18,387 nucleotides of DNA, from assembly GCA_051872335.1 (NCBI GenBank), contig JBJEDT010000004.1, forward strand, positions 1 through 18,387, written 5' to 3'. This document shows positions 1-7,155 of the stretch, in pieces. The position numbers and the translations under genes were made by a program. Numbering within the stretch: the first letter of the stretch is position 1; every line of letters begins with the position of its first letter. The notes below the pieces were generated by a model that saw only the letters and a list, made by a program, of their open reading frames with translations, searched no databases and had not been told where the DNA came from. This stretch comes from SUG2458 sp051872335. Lineage in GTDB: Bacteria > Bacillota_I > Bacilli_A > RFN20 > CAG-826.

Positions 1-2
1 AT

Positions 3-347
3 TTGTTTCGTGAATTAAGGAACAAGTGTGCTCATAATGAAAAAATATTTGATTTTGAATTTAATGATACACATGTTGATGAAGTTATAAGTATGGAACT
101 TCTACGAAAAGGATTTAAACTTCCTGAAAACATTCATCTAATTAACGTTATTATTTATTTAAAATATTTTTTGGATGAGGAAGATTATAAAGTATTTATT
201 AAACGATTACTTACTGAATTAAAAGTACTATATGATAATATCAGTAAAGAATCTTTTTATGTAGTTTTATCAAACTTAGGCATCAAGTCTTCAGATATGT
301 TGAAGTTTATAAAAAATATAAAAGTAAAAAAATCATATAATTTTTAA
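3..347 (+). CDS. Abi_2-type HEPN protein, C-terminal part (5' end outside window)
   Basis: The reading frame is open to the left edge, so only the last 115 or so residues are visible and the true start lies outside. Near the visible beginning is RNKCAHN, an R-x4-H motif of HEPN nucleases. This spelling (RN-x-CAH) is typical of the Abi_2 family (AbiD/AbiF-like abortive-infection proteins). The rest is helical and charged, with no signal peptide, and ends in TAA. Known family members act in phage defence as growth-arresting RNases; activity here is inferred from the motif alone. No partner gene is visible downstream, where a T-box leader for an unrelated operon begins. A different HEPN-fold family is possible because the N-terminal half is unseen. 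Confidence 0.6.
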   Translation: MFRELRNKCAHNEKIFDFEFNDTHVDEVISMELLRKGFKLPENIHLINVIIYLKYFLDEEDYKVFIKRLLTELKVLYDNISKESFYVVLSNLGIKSSDMLKFIKNIKVKKSYNF

Positions 348-354
348 ATTTATC

Positions 355-383
355 TTGATTTAATTTATAAAATATTGTATAAA
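355..383 (+). promoter_or_regulatory. Promoter of the T-box/amino-acid transporter operon
   Basis: TTGATT at 355-360 and TATAAA at 378-383 are separated by exactly 17 bp, a good housekeeping-sigma promoter. Transcription would start near 390, where the T-box stem I begins. Confidence 0.6.
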
Positions 384-389
384 AATGCA

Positions 390-648
390 AGAAGGTTATG
401 AAGGAAAATAGTAACTTATGTCTTCTTATGTAGCGAGTTACCGTCTTGGTGAAAGGGTAATATTATGAAACTAAGTGAACGCGTTCTGGAGCTTAAACTC
501 TGAATTCATAGGAGTTTACGAGTGTGCCCGTTAAAGCACTAGAGTATGTTAGTACTCGATGAGGTTATTTCTTTGAGGAAATAATAAACTAAGGTGGTAC
601 CACGTTAATAACGTCCTTAGGCATATTGATATATGCCTAAGGATTTTT
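390..648 (+). promoter_or_regulatory. T-box leader, probable arginine specifier (CGC)
   Basis: This is a tRNA-sensing T-box leader controlling the amino-acid importer that starts at 667. The conserved T-box sequence AGGTGGTACCACG lies at 592-604. An antiterminator can form from AAGG (591-594) with CCTT (615-618) and ACGT (602-605) with ACGT (611-614), leaving the canonical seven-base bulge TGGTACC (595-601). The competing terminator uses 615-642. In stem I, ACTTA near 413-417 pairs with TAAGT at 472-476, with AGTA on the 5' side and GAA (477-479) on the 3' side forming the loop-E part of the specifier loop. The next codon is CGC (480-482), followed by the expected purine, which would read tRNA-Arg. 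The bulge TGGT matches a tRNA ending ACCA. The T-box call is very secure. The specifier is read by eye; GCG (Ala) is the main alternative and fits less well because a pyrimidine follows it. Confidence 0.93.
615..648 (+). terminator. T-box attenuator terminator
   Basis: A perfect 12-bp stem (615-626 with 631-642), loop TGAT, is followed by TTTTT at 644-648. Its 5' arm shares CCTT with the antiterminator, so the two structures exclude each other. Confidence 0.92.
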
Positions 649-666
649 GTTTTAAAGGAGGATTTT

Positions 667-1494
667 ATGAAAAAGCAAGTTAAAGCATTATGTACTTTAG
701 GACTTATAAGTTTATCTTTGTTATCTTCTTGCCGAAATAATGTTTTAGTTGTTTATACTGAAGCAGGATTTGCACCTTTTGAATATATAAAAGGTATGAG
801 TATTGTTGGTGTTGATGTTGAAATTATGCAAGAAGTTGGAAAGAAACTTAATAAAAAAATACAATTTGAAAATATTTCATTTGATTTAATCATTGATATC
901 GTTAAAGAAGGTAATTTGTCTAATGTAGGAGCAGCAGGTTTAAGCATTACTGAAGAACGAAAAGAAAAAGTCAATTTCTCACATGAATATTACCAAGCAA
1001 ATTTATGTGCAATTTATAATATAAATAATGTAACTTCTGATTTTACTAAAACTATGACAGATGGAAATATAGGAACTTATTGGTCTAGTTTAAATAGTCA
1101 AAAAGGAATTGGTGTTCAAATTGGAACTACGGCTGATTTATTTCTTAGTGAAGAAACTATTGAAGGTGGTTCTTTAGAAAATACGCAAGTTAGTTATTAT
1201 TCAAAACTTGATACAGCTGTAAAAGATATTGGATTAAATATTGATTATGTAATTATTGATGAATTACCTGCAAAACAATTGATTAAAAACAATGAAAATT
1301 TAAACTATGTACCTTTATATTATGAAGGTGATGAAGATGAACAAGCTTATGACAGTTATGCAATTGCAGTCACTAAAGGTCAAAATGAATTACTTAACAC
1401 AATTAATGAAGTATTAGATGAAATGTTAAATACATTCGATAAAAATGGCTTGAATTATATAGAACAATTAATTAATAAACATTTAGGAATATAG
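667..1494 (+). CDS. Amino-acid ABC transporter substrate-binding lipoprotein (probably arginine)
   Basis: This is the extracellular solute-binding component of a polar amino-acid importer, 275 aa. The N-terminus is a lipoprotein signal with lipobox LSSC, so the mature protein would be lipid-anchored at about Cys22. The start AGFAPFEYI and the segment GVDVEIMQEVGKKL match family-3 solute-binding proteins (ArtJ/GlnH/HisJ), as do SITEERKEKVNFSHEYY and the later GTTADLF. The ATG is preceded by AAAGGAGG with good spacing. The segment after NNVTSDF is slightly longer than in common homologues. It is the first gene of a three-gene operon with permease and ATPase directly behind. The T-box specifier suggests arginine, but the protein sequence alone does not fix the ligand. 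Confidence 0.9.
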   Translation: MKKQVKALCTLGLISLSLLSSCRNNVLVVYTEAGFAPFEYIKGMSIVGVDVEIMQEVGKKLNKKIQFENISFDLIIDIVKEGNLSNVGAAGLSITEERKEKVNFSHEYYQANLCAIYNINNVTSDFTKTMTDGNIGTYWSSLNSQKGIGVQIGTTADLFLSEETIEGGSLENTQVSYYSKLDTAVKDIGLNIDYVIIDELPAKQLIKNNENLNYVPLYYEGDEDEQAYDSYAIAVTKGQNELLNTINEVLDEMLNTFDKNGLNYIEQLINKHLGI

Positions 1495-1506
1495 GAGGAG
1501 ATTTAT

Positions 1507-2211
1507 ATGGATTTATTAAAAGATATTTGGGAAATTATTTCTACTGCTGAATTAAGAAATTATTTATTACACGGATTTTTAAATACGTTAATTATAAGTA
1601 TTTTAGCTTCGCTTTTTGGTTTAATACTTGGTGTTATTATTGCTTTAATAAAAGTATTTTGCCAAGATAATAAAAAATTGAAAATTCCTTATGCGATATG
1701 TAATATTTATACTACAGTTATTAGAGGAACTCCAATTGCATTGCAAATGTTTATTATGGTTTTTGCTATATTAGCCTTTCAAGGTTTTAAAGTTCCCGCA
1801 GTCATTATTACATTTGCATTAAATTCAAGTGCGTATGTCGCTGAAAATGTTAGAGCTGGAATTATGTCGGTTGATAAAGGGCAAATGGAAGCAGGACGTG
1901 CACTTGGTTTATCAAAGTCAAAAACATTAATTAAGATTATATTTCCACAAGCAATTAAAAACATTATTCCAACAATTGGTAATGAATTAATAGCACTTGT
2001 CAAAGAAACATCTATTGTTTCAATGGTTGGGTCTACAGTTGGTACTCTTACATTTGATTTAAATATAGCTACTCAAACAATTAATAAAACAATTGCAAAT
2101 TATCTTGCACCGGCAATTTTAGCTGGTCTAATGTATTTATTTATAGTATATGGAATAACATTAATAATAAAATTTGTAGAAAGGAAGTTGTTTGCTCATG
2201 ATAAAAATTAA
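1507..2211 (+). CDS. Amino-acid ABC transporter permease (HisM/ArtQ type)
   Basis: The membrane-spanning subunit of the importer, 234 aa and about normal length. An N-terminal amphipathic part is followed by several hydrophobic helices. The cytoplasmic EAA loop EAGRALGLSKSKTLIKIIFP starts near residue 128 and contacts the ATPase. IRGTPIALQMF, just after the second helix, is a hallmark of the His/Glu/Arg-type permease family. AGGAGG stands a few bases upstream of the ATG, and the gap to the binding-protein gene is 12 bp. The 3' end overlaps the ATPase gene, indicating translational coupling. A single permease gene suggests a homodimer, as in Gln and many Arg systems. Confidence 0.92.
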   Translation: MDLLKDIWEIISTAELRNYLLHGFLNTLIISILASLFGLILGVIIALIKVFCQDNKKLKIPYAICNIYTTVIRGTPIALQMFIMVFAILAFQGFKVPAVIITFALNSSAYVAENVRAGIMSVDKGQMEAGRALGLSKSKTLIKIIFPQAIKNIIPTIGNELIALVKETSIVSMVGSTVGTLTFDLNIATQTINKTIANYLAPAILAGLMYLFIVYGITLIIKFVERKLFAHDKN

Positions 2212-3133
2212 TAACATATATAAAAATTTTAAAAATACACAAGTTTTAAAAGGAGTAACATTAGATGTAAAAGAAGGAGAAAAGATTGTAATTATTGGTT
2301 CTTCTGGTAGCGGAAAATCAACTCTTTTAAGATGTATGAATTTATTAGAAACTCCTACATATGGAGAAGTATGGATGGAAGACAAATTACTCACACCTGT
2401 TGATCCATATCTCCATGAAGATATCATTACATTATCAAATACATATAAAAAAATTTATGAAGAAATTAATAATAACGAAATTGATTTATCAGTAAAAAAG
2501 AAAGAAAAGGAAGCTATTAGACAAATAAAAGAAAATGATTTATTAAATGAAAATATGGCATTAAAAGAAGGAAAAGAATACAACAAGGCAATCAAAAACT
2601 TCTATAAAGAAAATCATCAAGATATTAATATAGCTCGTCAAAAAATGGGTATGTGTTTTCAAAATTTTAATTTATTTAATAACTATACAGTTCTTCAAAA
2701 TTTAATATTAGCTCCTGTTGAATTAAAATTAATGAGTAAAGAAGAAGCTACTGCTCTTGCTTTAAAATTACTTGAAAGAATTGGACTTTTAGATAAAAAA
2801 GATAATTTTGTAAGTAGTCTATCAGGTGGTCAAAAGCAAAGGATTGCCATCATTAGATCTTTATGTATGAATCCTGATGTAATGCTATTTGATGAACCAA
2901 CTTCTGCTCTTGACCCAGAAATGGTAAAAGAAGTATTGGATTTAATGAAAGAATTAGCAAACACCGGTATGACAATGGTTATTGTTACTCATGAAATGGG
3001 TTTTGCTAGAGAAATCGCAGATCGTGTAATATTTATGGATGGTGGTGTAATTTGTGAACAAGGCACACCTGAACAAATATTTGAAAAGCCAAAAACAAAA
3101 CGATTAAAAGAATTTTTAAAAGCTGTACTTTAA
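2198..3133 (+). CDS. Amino-acid ABC transporter ATPase with a large insertion
   Basis: The cytoplasmic ATP-hydrolysing subunit of the importer, GlnQ/HisP/ArtP family. Walker A GSSGSGKST is near residues 33-41, the Q-loop is in FQNFNLF, the signature LSGGQKQR is near 208, and Walker B is MLFDEPTSALD. The H-loop is in VTHEMGFA. Homologues are usually about 240 aa, while this one is 311 aa. The difference is a lysine- and glutamate-rich, probably helical insert at about residues 68-145, between the Walker A region and the Q-loop. An in-frame TTG at 2192 would add two residues, but AAAGGAAG at 2180-2187 is best placed for the ATG at 2198. The gene overlaps the permease by 14 bp. All catalytic motifs are intact, so the insert is unlikely to abolish activity. 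Confidence 0.9.
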   Translation: MIKINNIYKNFKNTQVLKGVTLDVKEGEKIVIIGSSGSGKSTLLRCMNLLETPTYGEVWMEDKLLTPVDPYLHEDIITLSNTYKKIYEEINNNEIDLSVKKKEKEAIRQIKENDLLNENMALKEGKEYNKAIKNFYKENHQDINIARQKMGMCFQNFNLFNNYTVLQNLILAPVELKLMSKEEATALALKLLERIGLLDKKDNFVSSLSGGQKQRIAIIRSLCMNPDVMLFDEPTSALDPEMVKEVLDLMKELANTGMTMVIVTHEMGFAREIADRVIFMDGGVICEQGTPEQIFEKPKTKRLKEFLKAVL

Positions 3134-3158
3134 TTTTTTTGTCGTATGTAAAAAAATT
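3132..3158. repeat. A/T inverted repeat after the importer operon
   Basis: AATTTTTTT (3132-3140) and AAAAAAATT (3150-3158) are perfect 9-bp arms around a 9-base loop, beginning in the ATPase stop codon. The stem contains only A-T pairs and lacks a following T-run, so it is at best a weak terminator. Confidence 0.4.
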
Positions 3159-3170
3159 GTTAATTATTTA

Positions 3171-3199
3171 TTGACATAACATATACTCATTTTTAAAAT
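3171..3199 (+). promoter_or_regulatory. Strong promoter of the marR-exporter operon
   Basis: A consensus TTGACA at 3171-3176 is followed 17 bp later by TAAAAT at 3194-3199. The predicted start is near 3206, about 30 bp before the regulator gene. Confidence 0.7.
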
Positions 3200-3207
3200 G
3201 TTAACAT
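3198..3207. promoter_or_regulatory. Candidate MarR operator
   Basis: ATGTTAACAT is a perfect 10-bp palindrome that touches the -10 box. Related half-sites TGTTA (3158-3162) and TAACA (3177-3181) lie upstream, the second directly after the -35 box. The placement fits autoregulation by the MarR protein encoded next, but no binding evidence exists. Confidence 0.4.
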
Positions 3208-3235
3208 AGTTTACAAAACTGGAAGGGGTGATGTG

Positions 3236-3658
3236 ATGGCTAAGGAAAATACTGCAACGACACTTTTCAATTTGATTTATGATTTAAAAAAGAACGTAAA
3301 AGATCTTTTTCAAAATGATAATGATTGTGGTATGATTGCTGTTTTAAAATTTTTATACGAAAAAGGGCAAGGGTTTGCTAATCAAATCTCTCAAGAATTG
3401 AGTTTATCAAGAGCTAGACTTTTTTCTATTATAAAAAAGCTACAAAAGAAAGAATTCATTAATGTCGAACTCGATGTATTAGATAAAAGAAAAATGATAC
3501 TGAATTTAACAGAAAATGGTTTTAATTACATAGTTAACTTAAAAGAAAAAAGAATTGATACTTATTGTTCATTTCTTGAAAAAATCGGTGATGAAAATGC
3601 TGATAAGATTATTCAATCTTTATCAGAAATAAATGATATTTTAAAGGAGAATGAGTAG
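3236..3658 (+). CDS. MarR-family transcriptional regulator
   Basis: A 140-aa winged-helix DNA-binding protein. The helix-turn-helix lies around residues 47-75 (QISQELSLSRARLFSIIKKL). It is followed by the wing DVLDKRKMILNLTENG, whose D-x-R pattern is typical of MarR. Flanking helices would form the dimer interface. The ATG at 3236 is preferred over the GTG at 3233 because GGAAGGGG (3221-3228) is spaced correctly for it. Two bases separate its stop codon from the exporter ATG, so the two are co-transcribed. The likely role is ligand-responsive repression of its own operon, which is a common MarR-exporter arrangement; the ligand is unknown. Confidence 0.85.
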   Translation: MAKENTATTLFNLIYDLKKNVKDLFQNDNDCGMIAVLKFLYEKGQGFANQISQELSLSRARLFSIIKKLQKKEFINVELDVLDKRKMILNLTENGFNYIVNLKEKRIDTYCSFLEKIGDENADKIIQSLSEINDILKENE

Positions 3659-3660
3659 TT

Positions 3661-6324
3661 ATGTTAAGATTACAAAATATTGTTAAAGATTATGACGTTG
3701 CTGATACACAAGTTCATGCATTGCGTGGTATTTCTTTATCATTTAGAAAAAATGAATTTGTTTCTATTTTAGGTCCTTCAGGTTGTGGTAAAACAACTTT
3801 ACTTAATATTATTGGTGGTCTAGATAAGTACACTGATGGTGATTTATTCATTAATGGAAAATCGACAAAAGATTTTAAAGATCGCGATTGGGATGTTTAT
3901 CGTAATCATCGTATTGGTTTCATATTTCAAAGTTATAATTTAATTCCTCATCAAACAATTTTAGGTAATGTTGAATTAGCTTTAACAATTGCAGGTATTT
4001 CAAAAAAAGAACGTCAAGAAAGGGCAAAAAAAGCTCTTGATAGAGTTGGCTTACAAAATCAATATAATAAGATGCCAAATCAATTATCAGGTGGTCAATG
4101 TCAACGTGTTGCTATTGCTCGTGCTTTAGTTAATGAACCTGAAATTTTACTTGCTGATGAACCAACTGGTGCATTAGACACAGTTACTTCAGTTCAAATT
4201 ATGGAATTAATTAAAGAGATTGCTAAAGAAAGATTAGTTATTATGGTAACTCACAATCCTGATTTAGCAGAAAAATATTCCACTAGAATTATTAAATTAC
4301 TAGATGGTGAAGTTCAAGATGATTCCAACCCATTTACTGAAGAAGATGAAATAAAAGAAATTGAGAAGAATTCTCATAATGATGATAATGAAAAAGCTAA
4401 AATGTCTCTAGGCACTGCTATTCGTTTATCATTCCAAAATTTATTTTTAAAACGTAAAAGAACATCGATGGTTGCATTTGCAGGTTCTATAGGTATTATT
4501 GGTGTTTCTATGGTTTTATCTTTTTCAGCAGGTATTCATGGATATATTGATAGTATGCAAGATGACTTATTATCAGGAAATCCAATATCTGTCGAACAAG
4601 AAACATATGATGCAAGTTTATTGTTAGAAAGTACAAATCAAAAGAATGTTGTTGATATTATTAAACCACAAAATGGTTATATTAATGTTAATTCCCTTGT
4701 TGATTATCTTTTAAAAATGAACGAGCAAAAAGATAATATGATGGTTTCTAATGATATTACTCAAGAATATGTTGATTATGTATTAGATATGCCAGAAAGT
4801 TATTATTCGGCAATTTCATTAAATTATGGTATTGATCCAACAAATAATTTCTACACCAATTTTAAGGTAAAAGATAATGAAGAAGGAGAAGTCCGTTCAT
4901 TATCATCAATTATTTCTAACTATAAAGAAGTTTTAGCTGAAAATGAAGATTATAGCGATTTAACAACTTTTATTGATTTATTTTATGATTCAGTAGCTCA
5001 AGCTCCTGGCAATGAAGAATATATTTTATCTCAATATAATGTATTAAAAGGAAAAGTAGCAACAGAAGCAAATGAAATCATGGTTGTTGTTTCTAAAAAC
5101 ACGGATTTAACTGATATTGTTTTAGGTGAGCTTGGTTATTATACTCAAGATGAATTTTTAAATATTGCTTATAAAGCAATGGGTGATGAAAAATATGATT
5201 CTGAAACTGATAAAAGAGAATTCAGTTATGATGAAATTTTAAATAAATCTATTTATTATTATCCAAATAATACTGTATATAAAAAGATTACCATTGGTAC
5301 TAATACAATGATGACATACAATTATTTAAAAAATGCTGAAACATTTACTAATGGTATGGAAATGAAAATTGTTGGTATTTTACAAGCTAAAGATAATATT
5401 TCATATGGTTGTTTAGATAGTGGATTCTATTACACTCCAAAATTTACAGAAAAGTTTTTACAAGATTCTAAAGATTCTGAAGTTGTTTCTTATTTAAAGG
5501 AAACAAATAAAGATTCTTACACTACAATTCCTGATAGTGAAGGAAAATCTAATCCTATTTCTTATGTAATGAGTTATAGACCAAATGATTCGGAAACAAA
5601 AAATAAAACTTGTACTTTAGGTAGACCAAGTTATATGAGTCTTTTGTCATCAATGATTGGTTCATCTACATCTTCAGCACTACAAGGCTTAAAATCTTTA
5701 TCTATGAGAGCTTTAGGTGGTGTTGATGTAGCAAGTGGAATTTATATTTACCCATTAAATTTTGAAGAAAAAGATGTTGTTATTGATTATTTAGAAGTAT
5801 GGAATTCTAATTCTGATATTACATTATCAAATGGTACTATATTATTAGCAGCAGATAGACAAGATATTACATATACAGATCAAGTTGGTTTAATAATTTC
5901 TTTAATTAATACAATGATTGATATTGTCTCTTATGCGTTAATTGCATTTACTGCTTTATCATTAGTAGTTTCAACAGTTATGATTGGAATTATTACATAT
6001 GTATCTGTTGTTGAACGTATTAAAGAAATTGGTGTCATTCGTTCTCTTGGTGGACGTAAAAGAGATGTTTCCAACTTATTTATTGCTGAAACAGTAATGA
6101 TTGGTTTATTTGCTGGGGTAATGGGTGTTGGTATTACTTATTTAATTTCATTAATTGTAAATATTTGTTTAAAACCTTTAATTGGTTTCAACATTGCAAT
6201 ATTCCCTATTTATGAAGCACTTATTATGGTTCTTATTAGTGTATTATTAACTCTAATTTCTGGAATTATTCCTGCTAAAAGTGCTGCAAAGAAAGATCCA
6301 GTTGTTGCATTAAGAACTGAATAA
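3661..6324 (+). CDS. Fused ABC ATPase-permease, MacB/FtsX type
   Basis: An 887-aa protein combining an ATPase and a permease. Residues 1 to about 225 form a LolD/MacB-type ATPase: Walker A GPSGCGKTT (38-46), signature LSGGQCQR near 142, Walker B ILLADEPTGALD near 162, and H-loop VTHNPD. An acidic linker precedes one membrane helix at about 270-292. A large external domain of about 450 residues follows, then three C-terminal helices from about 742 onward. The segment VVERIKEIGVIRSLGGRKRD and the end PAKSAAKKDPVVALR are characteristic of FtsX/MacB permeases. Such 1+3 helix proteins work as dimers in mechanotransmission or export, often of peptides or antimicrobials. The MarR gene directly upstream suggests inducible efflux or resistance. 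The substrate cannot be read from the sequence. Confidence 0.88.
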   Translation: MLRLQNIVKDYDVADTQVHALRGISLSFRKNEFVSILGPSGCGKTTLLNIIGGLDKYTDGDLFINGKSTKDFKDRDWDVYRNHRIGFIFQSYNLIPHQTILGNVELALTIAGISKKERQERAKKALDRVGLQNQYNKMPNQLSGGQCQRVAIARALVNEPEILLADEPTGALDTVTSVQIMELIKEIAKERLVIMVTHNPDLAEKYSTRIIKLLDGEVQDDSNPFTEEDEIKEIEKNSHNDDNEKAKMSLGTAIRLSFQNLFLKRKRTSMVAFAGSIGIIGVSMVLSFSAGIHGYIDSMQDDLLSGNPISVEQETYDASLLLESTNQKNVVDIIKPQNGYINVNSLVDYLLKMNEQKDNMMVSNDITQEYVDYVLDMPESYYSAISLNYGIDPTNNFYTNFKVKDNEEGEVRSLSSIISNYKEVLAENEDYSDLTTFIDLFYDSVAQAPGNEEYILSQYNVLKGKVATEANEIMVVVSKNTDLTDIVLGELGYYTQDEFLNIAYKAMGDEKYDSETDKREFSYDEILNKSIYYYPNNTVYKKITIGTNTMMTYNYLKNAETFTNGMEMKIVGILQAKDNISYGCLDSGFYYTPKFTEKFLQDSKDSEVVSYLKETNKDSYTTIPDSEGKSNPISYVMSYRPNDSETKNKTCTLGRPSYMSLLSSMIGSSTSSALQGLKSLSMRALGGVDVASGIYIYPLNFEEKDVVIDYLEVWNSNSDITLSNGTILLAADRQDITYTDQVGLIISLINTMIDIVSYALIAFTALSLVVSTVMIGIITYVSVVERIKEIGVIRSLGGRKRDVSNLFIAETVMIGLFAGVMGVGITYLISLIVNICLKPLIGFNIAIFPIYEALIMVLISVLLTLISGIIPAKSAAKKDPVVALRTE

Positions 6325-6330
6325 ATTTAT

Positions 6331-6359
6331 AAAATGAATCGTTTCGACGATTCATTTTT
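6331..6359 (+). terminator. Intrinsic terminator with TTCG tetraloop
   Basis: AAAATGAATCGT (6331-6342) pairs perfectly with 6347-6358 around a stable TTCG loop and ends in five T. It closes the marR-exporter operon. Because its A-run mirrors the T-run, it could also work on the opposite strand. Confidence 0.88.
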
Positions 6360-6397
6360 CTTTCAAAATAAATATTTTTCTTATTATTTATAATATA

Positions 6398-6406
6398 TGT
6401 TATAAT
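6398..6406 (+). promoter_or_regulatory. Extended -10 promoter of the HAD/amidohydrolase operon
   Basis: TGTTATAAT contains TATAAT (6401-6406) preceded by TGn. The -35 region is poor (TTCTTA at 17 bp), as is common for extended -10 promoters. Confidence 0.5.
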
Positions 6407-6422
6407 TATTTAGGTGATTTTT

Positions 6423-7148
6423 ATGATTAGAGCAGTTGTTTTTGACTTAGATGGAACTCTTTTAAATACTATTGATGATATTAATGATTCATTAAATTAT
6501 GCATTAGAACAAAATGGTTTTAGTCCAATTACTTTAGAAGATACTAAAAGATATATTGGAAATGGTGTTTCAATGCTTATACATCGCGCATTAGCTAGTA
6601 GTCCACATAATGAGATTCAAGAAGCTAATATAAAAGATTGTTATTCTTTAGAATATACTGAAAGAAAAACAAATAAGACTAATGTTTATTATGGTATAAA
6701 AGAATTAATTGAATATTTACAAGAAAATGAAATTAAAATGGCTGTTTTATCAAATAAAGATCACAGTGACACAACAGAAATCATTGAAAAATATTTTGGA
6801 AACAATGTTTTTGATGTCGTCGTAGGTAAACAAAAAGGATTTCCAACTAAACCAGACCCAAGTTTACTTTTCGAAGTCTTAAGTCAATTACATGTTCATC
6901 ATGAAGAAGTAATTTATGTTGGTGATAGTGAAGCTGATATGGAAGTAGCAAACAATGCTAACCTTAAGAAAATTGGTTGTGCTTATGGATATCGTAATAC
7001 CGATATTTTAAATATTTATAATCCTGATTTTGTTGTTAATTCACCATTAGATATTATTCAAATAATAAAAGATATAAATACTACGATTGAAGAAGAAATT
7101 GAAATTGACGATGATGATGCTTCACAAGCTTCAAATAAACAACTATAG
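6423..7148 (+). CDS. HAD-superfamily hydrolase, phosphoglycolate-phosphatase-like
   Basis: A 241-aa cytoplasmic phosphatase. Motif I is FDLDGTLLNT with nucleophile Asp8 and acid Asp10. Motif II is VLSNKDHSD, motif III has the lysine of PTKPDP, and motif IV is YVGDSEADMEVA. The helical cap between motifs I and II is of the Gph/PGMB type. The substrate may be phosphoglycolate or another small phosphate ester, and the family is too promiscuous to decide. TAGGTGA (6411-6417) fits the ATG at 6423 better than the in-frame GTG at 6414, which it overlaps. The C-terminus carries an unusual acidic tail (EEEIEIDDDD) beyond the fold. The amidohydrolase gene starts 7 bp after the stop. Confidence 0.88.
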   Translation: MIRAVVFDLDGTLLNTIDDINDSLNYALEQNGFSPITLEDTKRYIGNGVSMLIHRALASSPHNEIQEANIKDCYSLEYTERKTNKTNVYYGIKELIEYLQENEIKMAVLSNKDHSDTTEIIEKYFGNNVFDVVVGKQKGFPTKPDPSLLFEVLSQLHVHHEEVIYVGDSEADMEVANNANLKKIGCAYGYRNTDILNIYNPDFVVNSPLDIIQIIKDINTTIEEEIEIDDDDASQASNKQL

Positions 7149-7155
7149 GTGTAAT

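Noticed and set aside
753..2427. Minus-strand frames within the amino-acid importer genes
   Set aside because: They are antisense to well-supported coding sequence and lack starts with ribosome-binding sites or family features.
7087..7155. Upstream extension of the amidohydrolase to 7087
   Set aside because: It would overlap the phosphatase gene by 62 bp, and the ribosome-binding site and family N-terminus both point to 7156.
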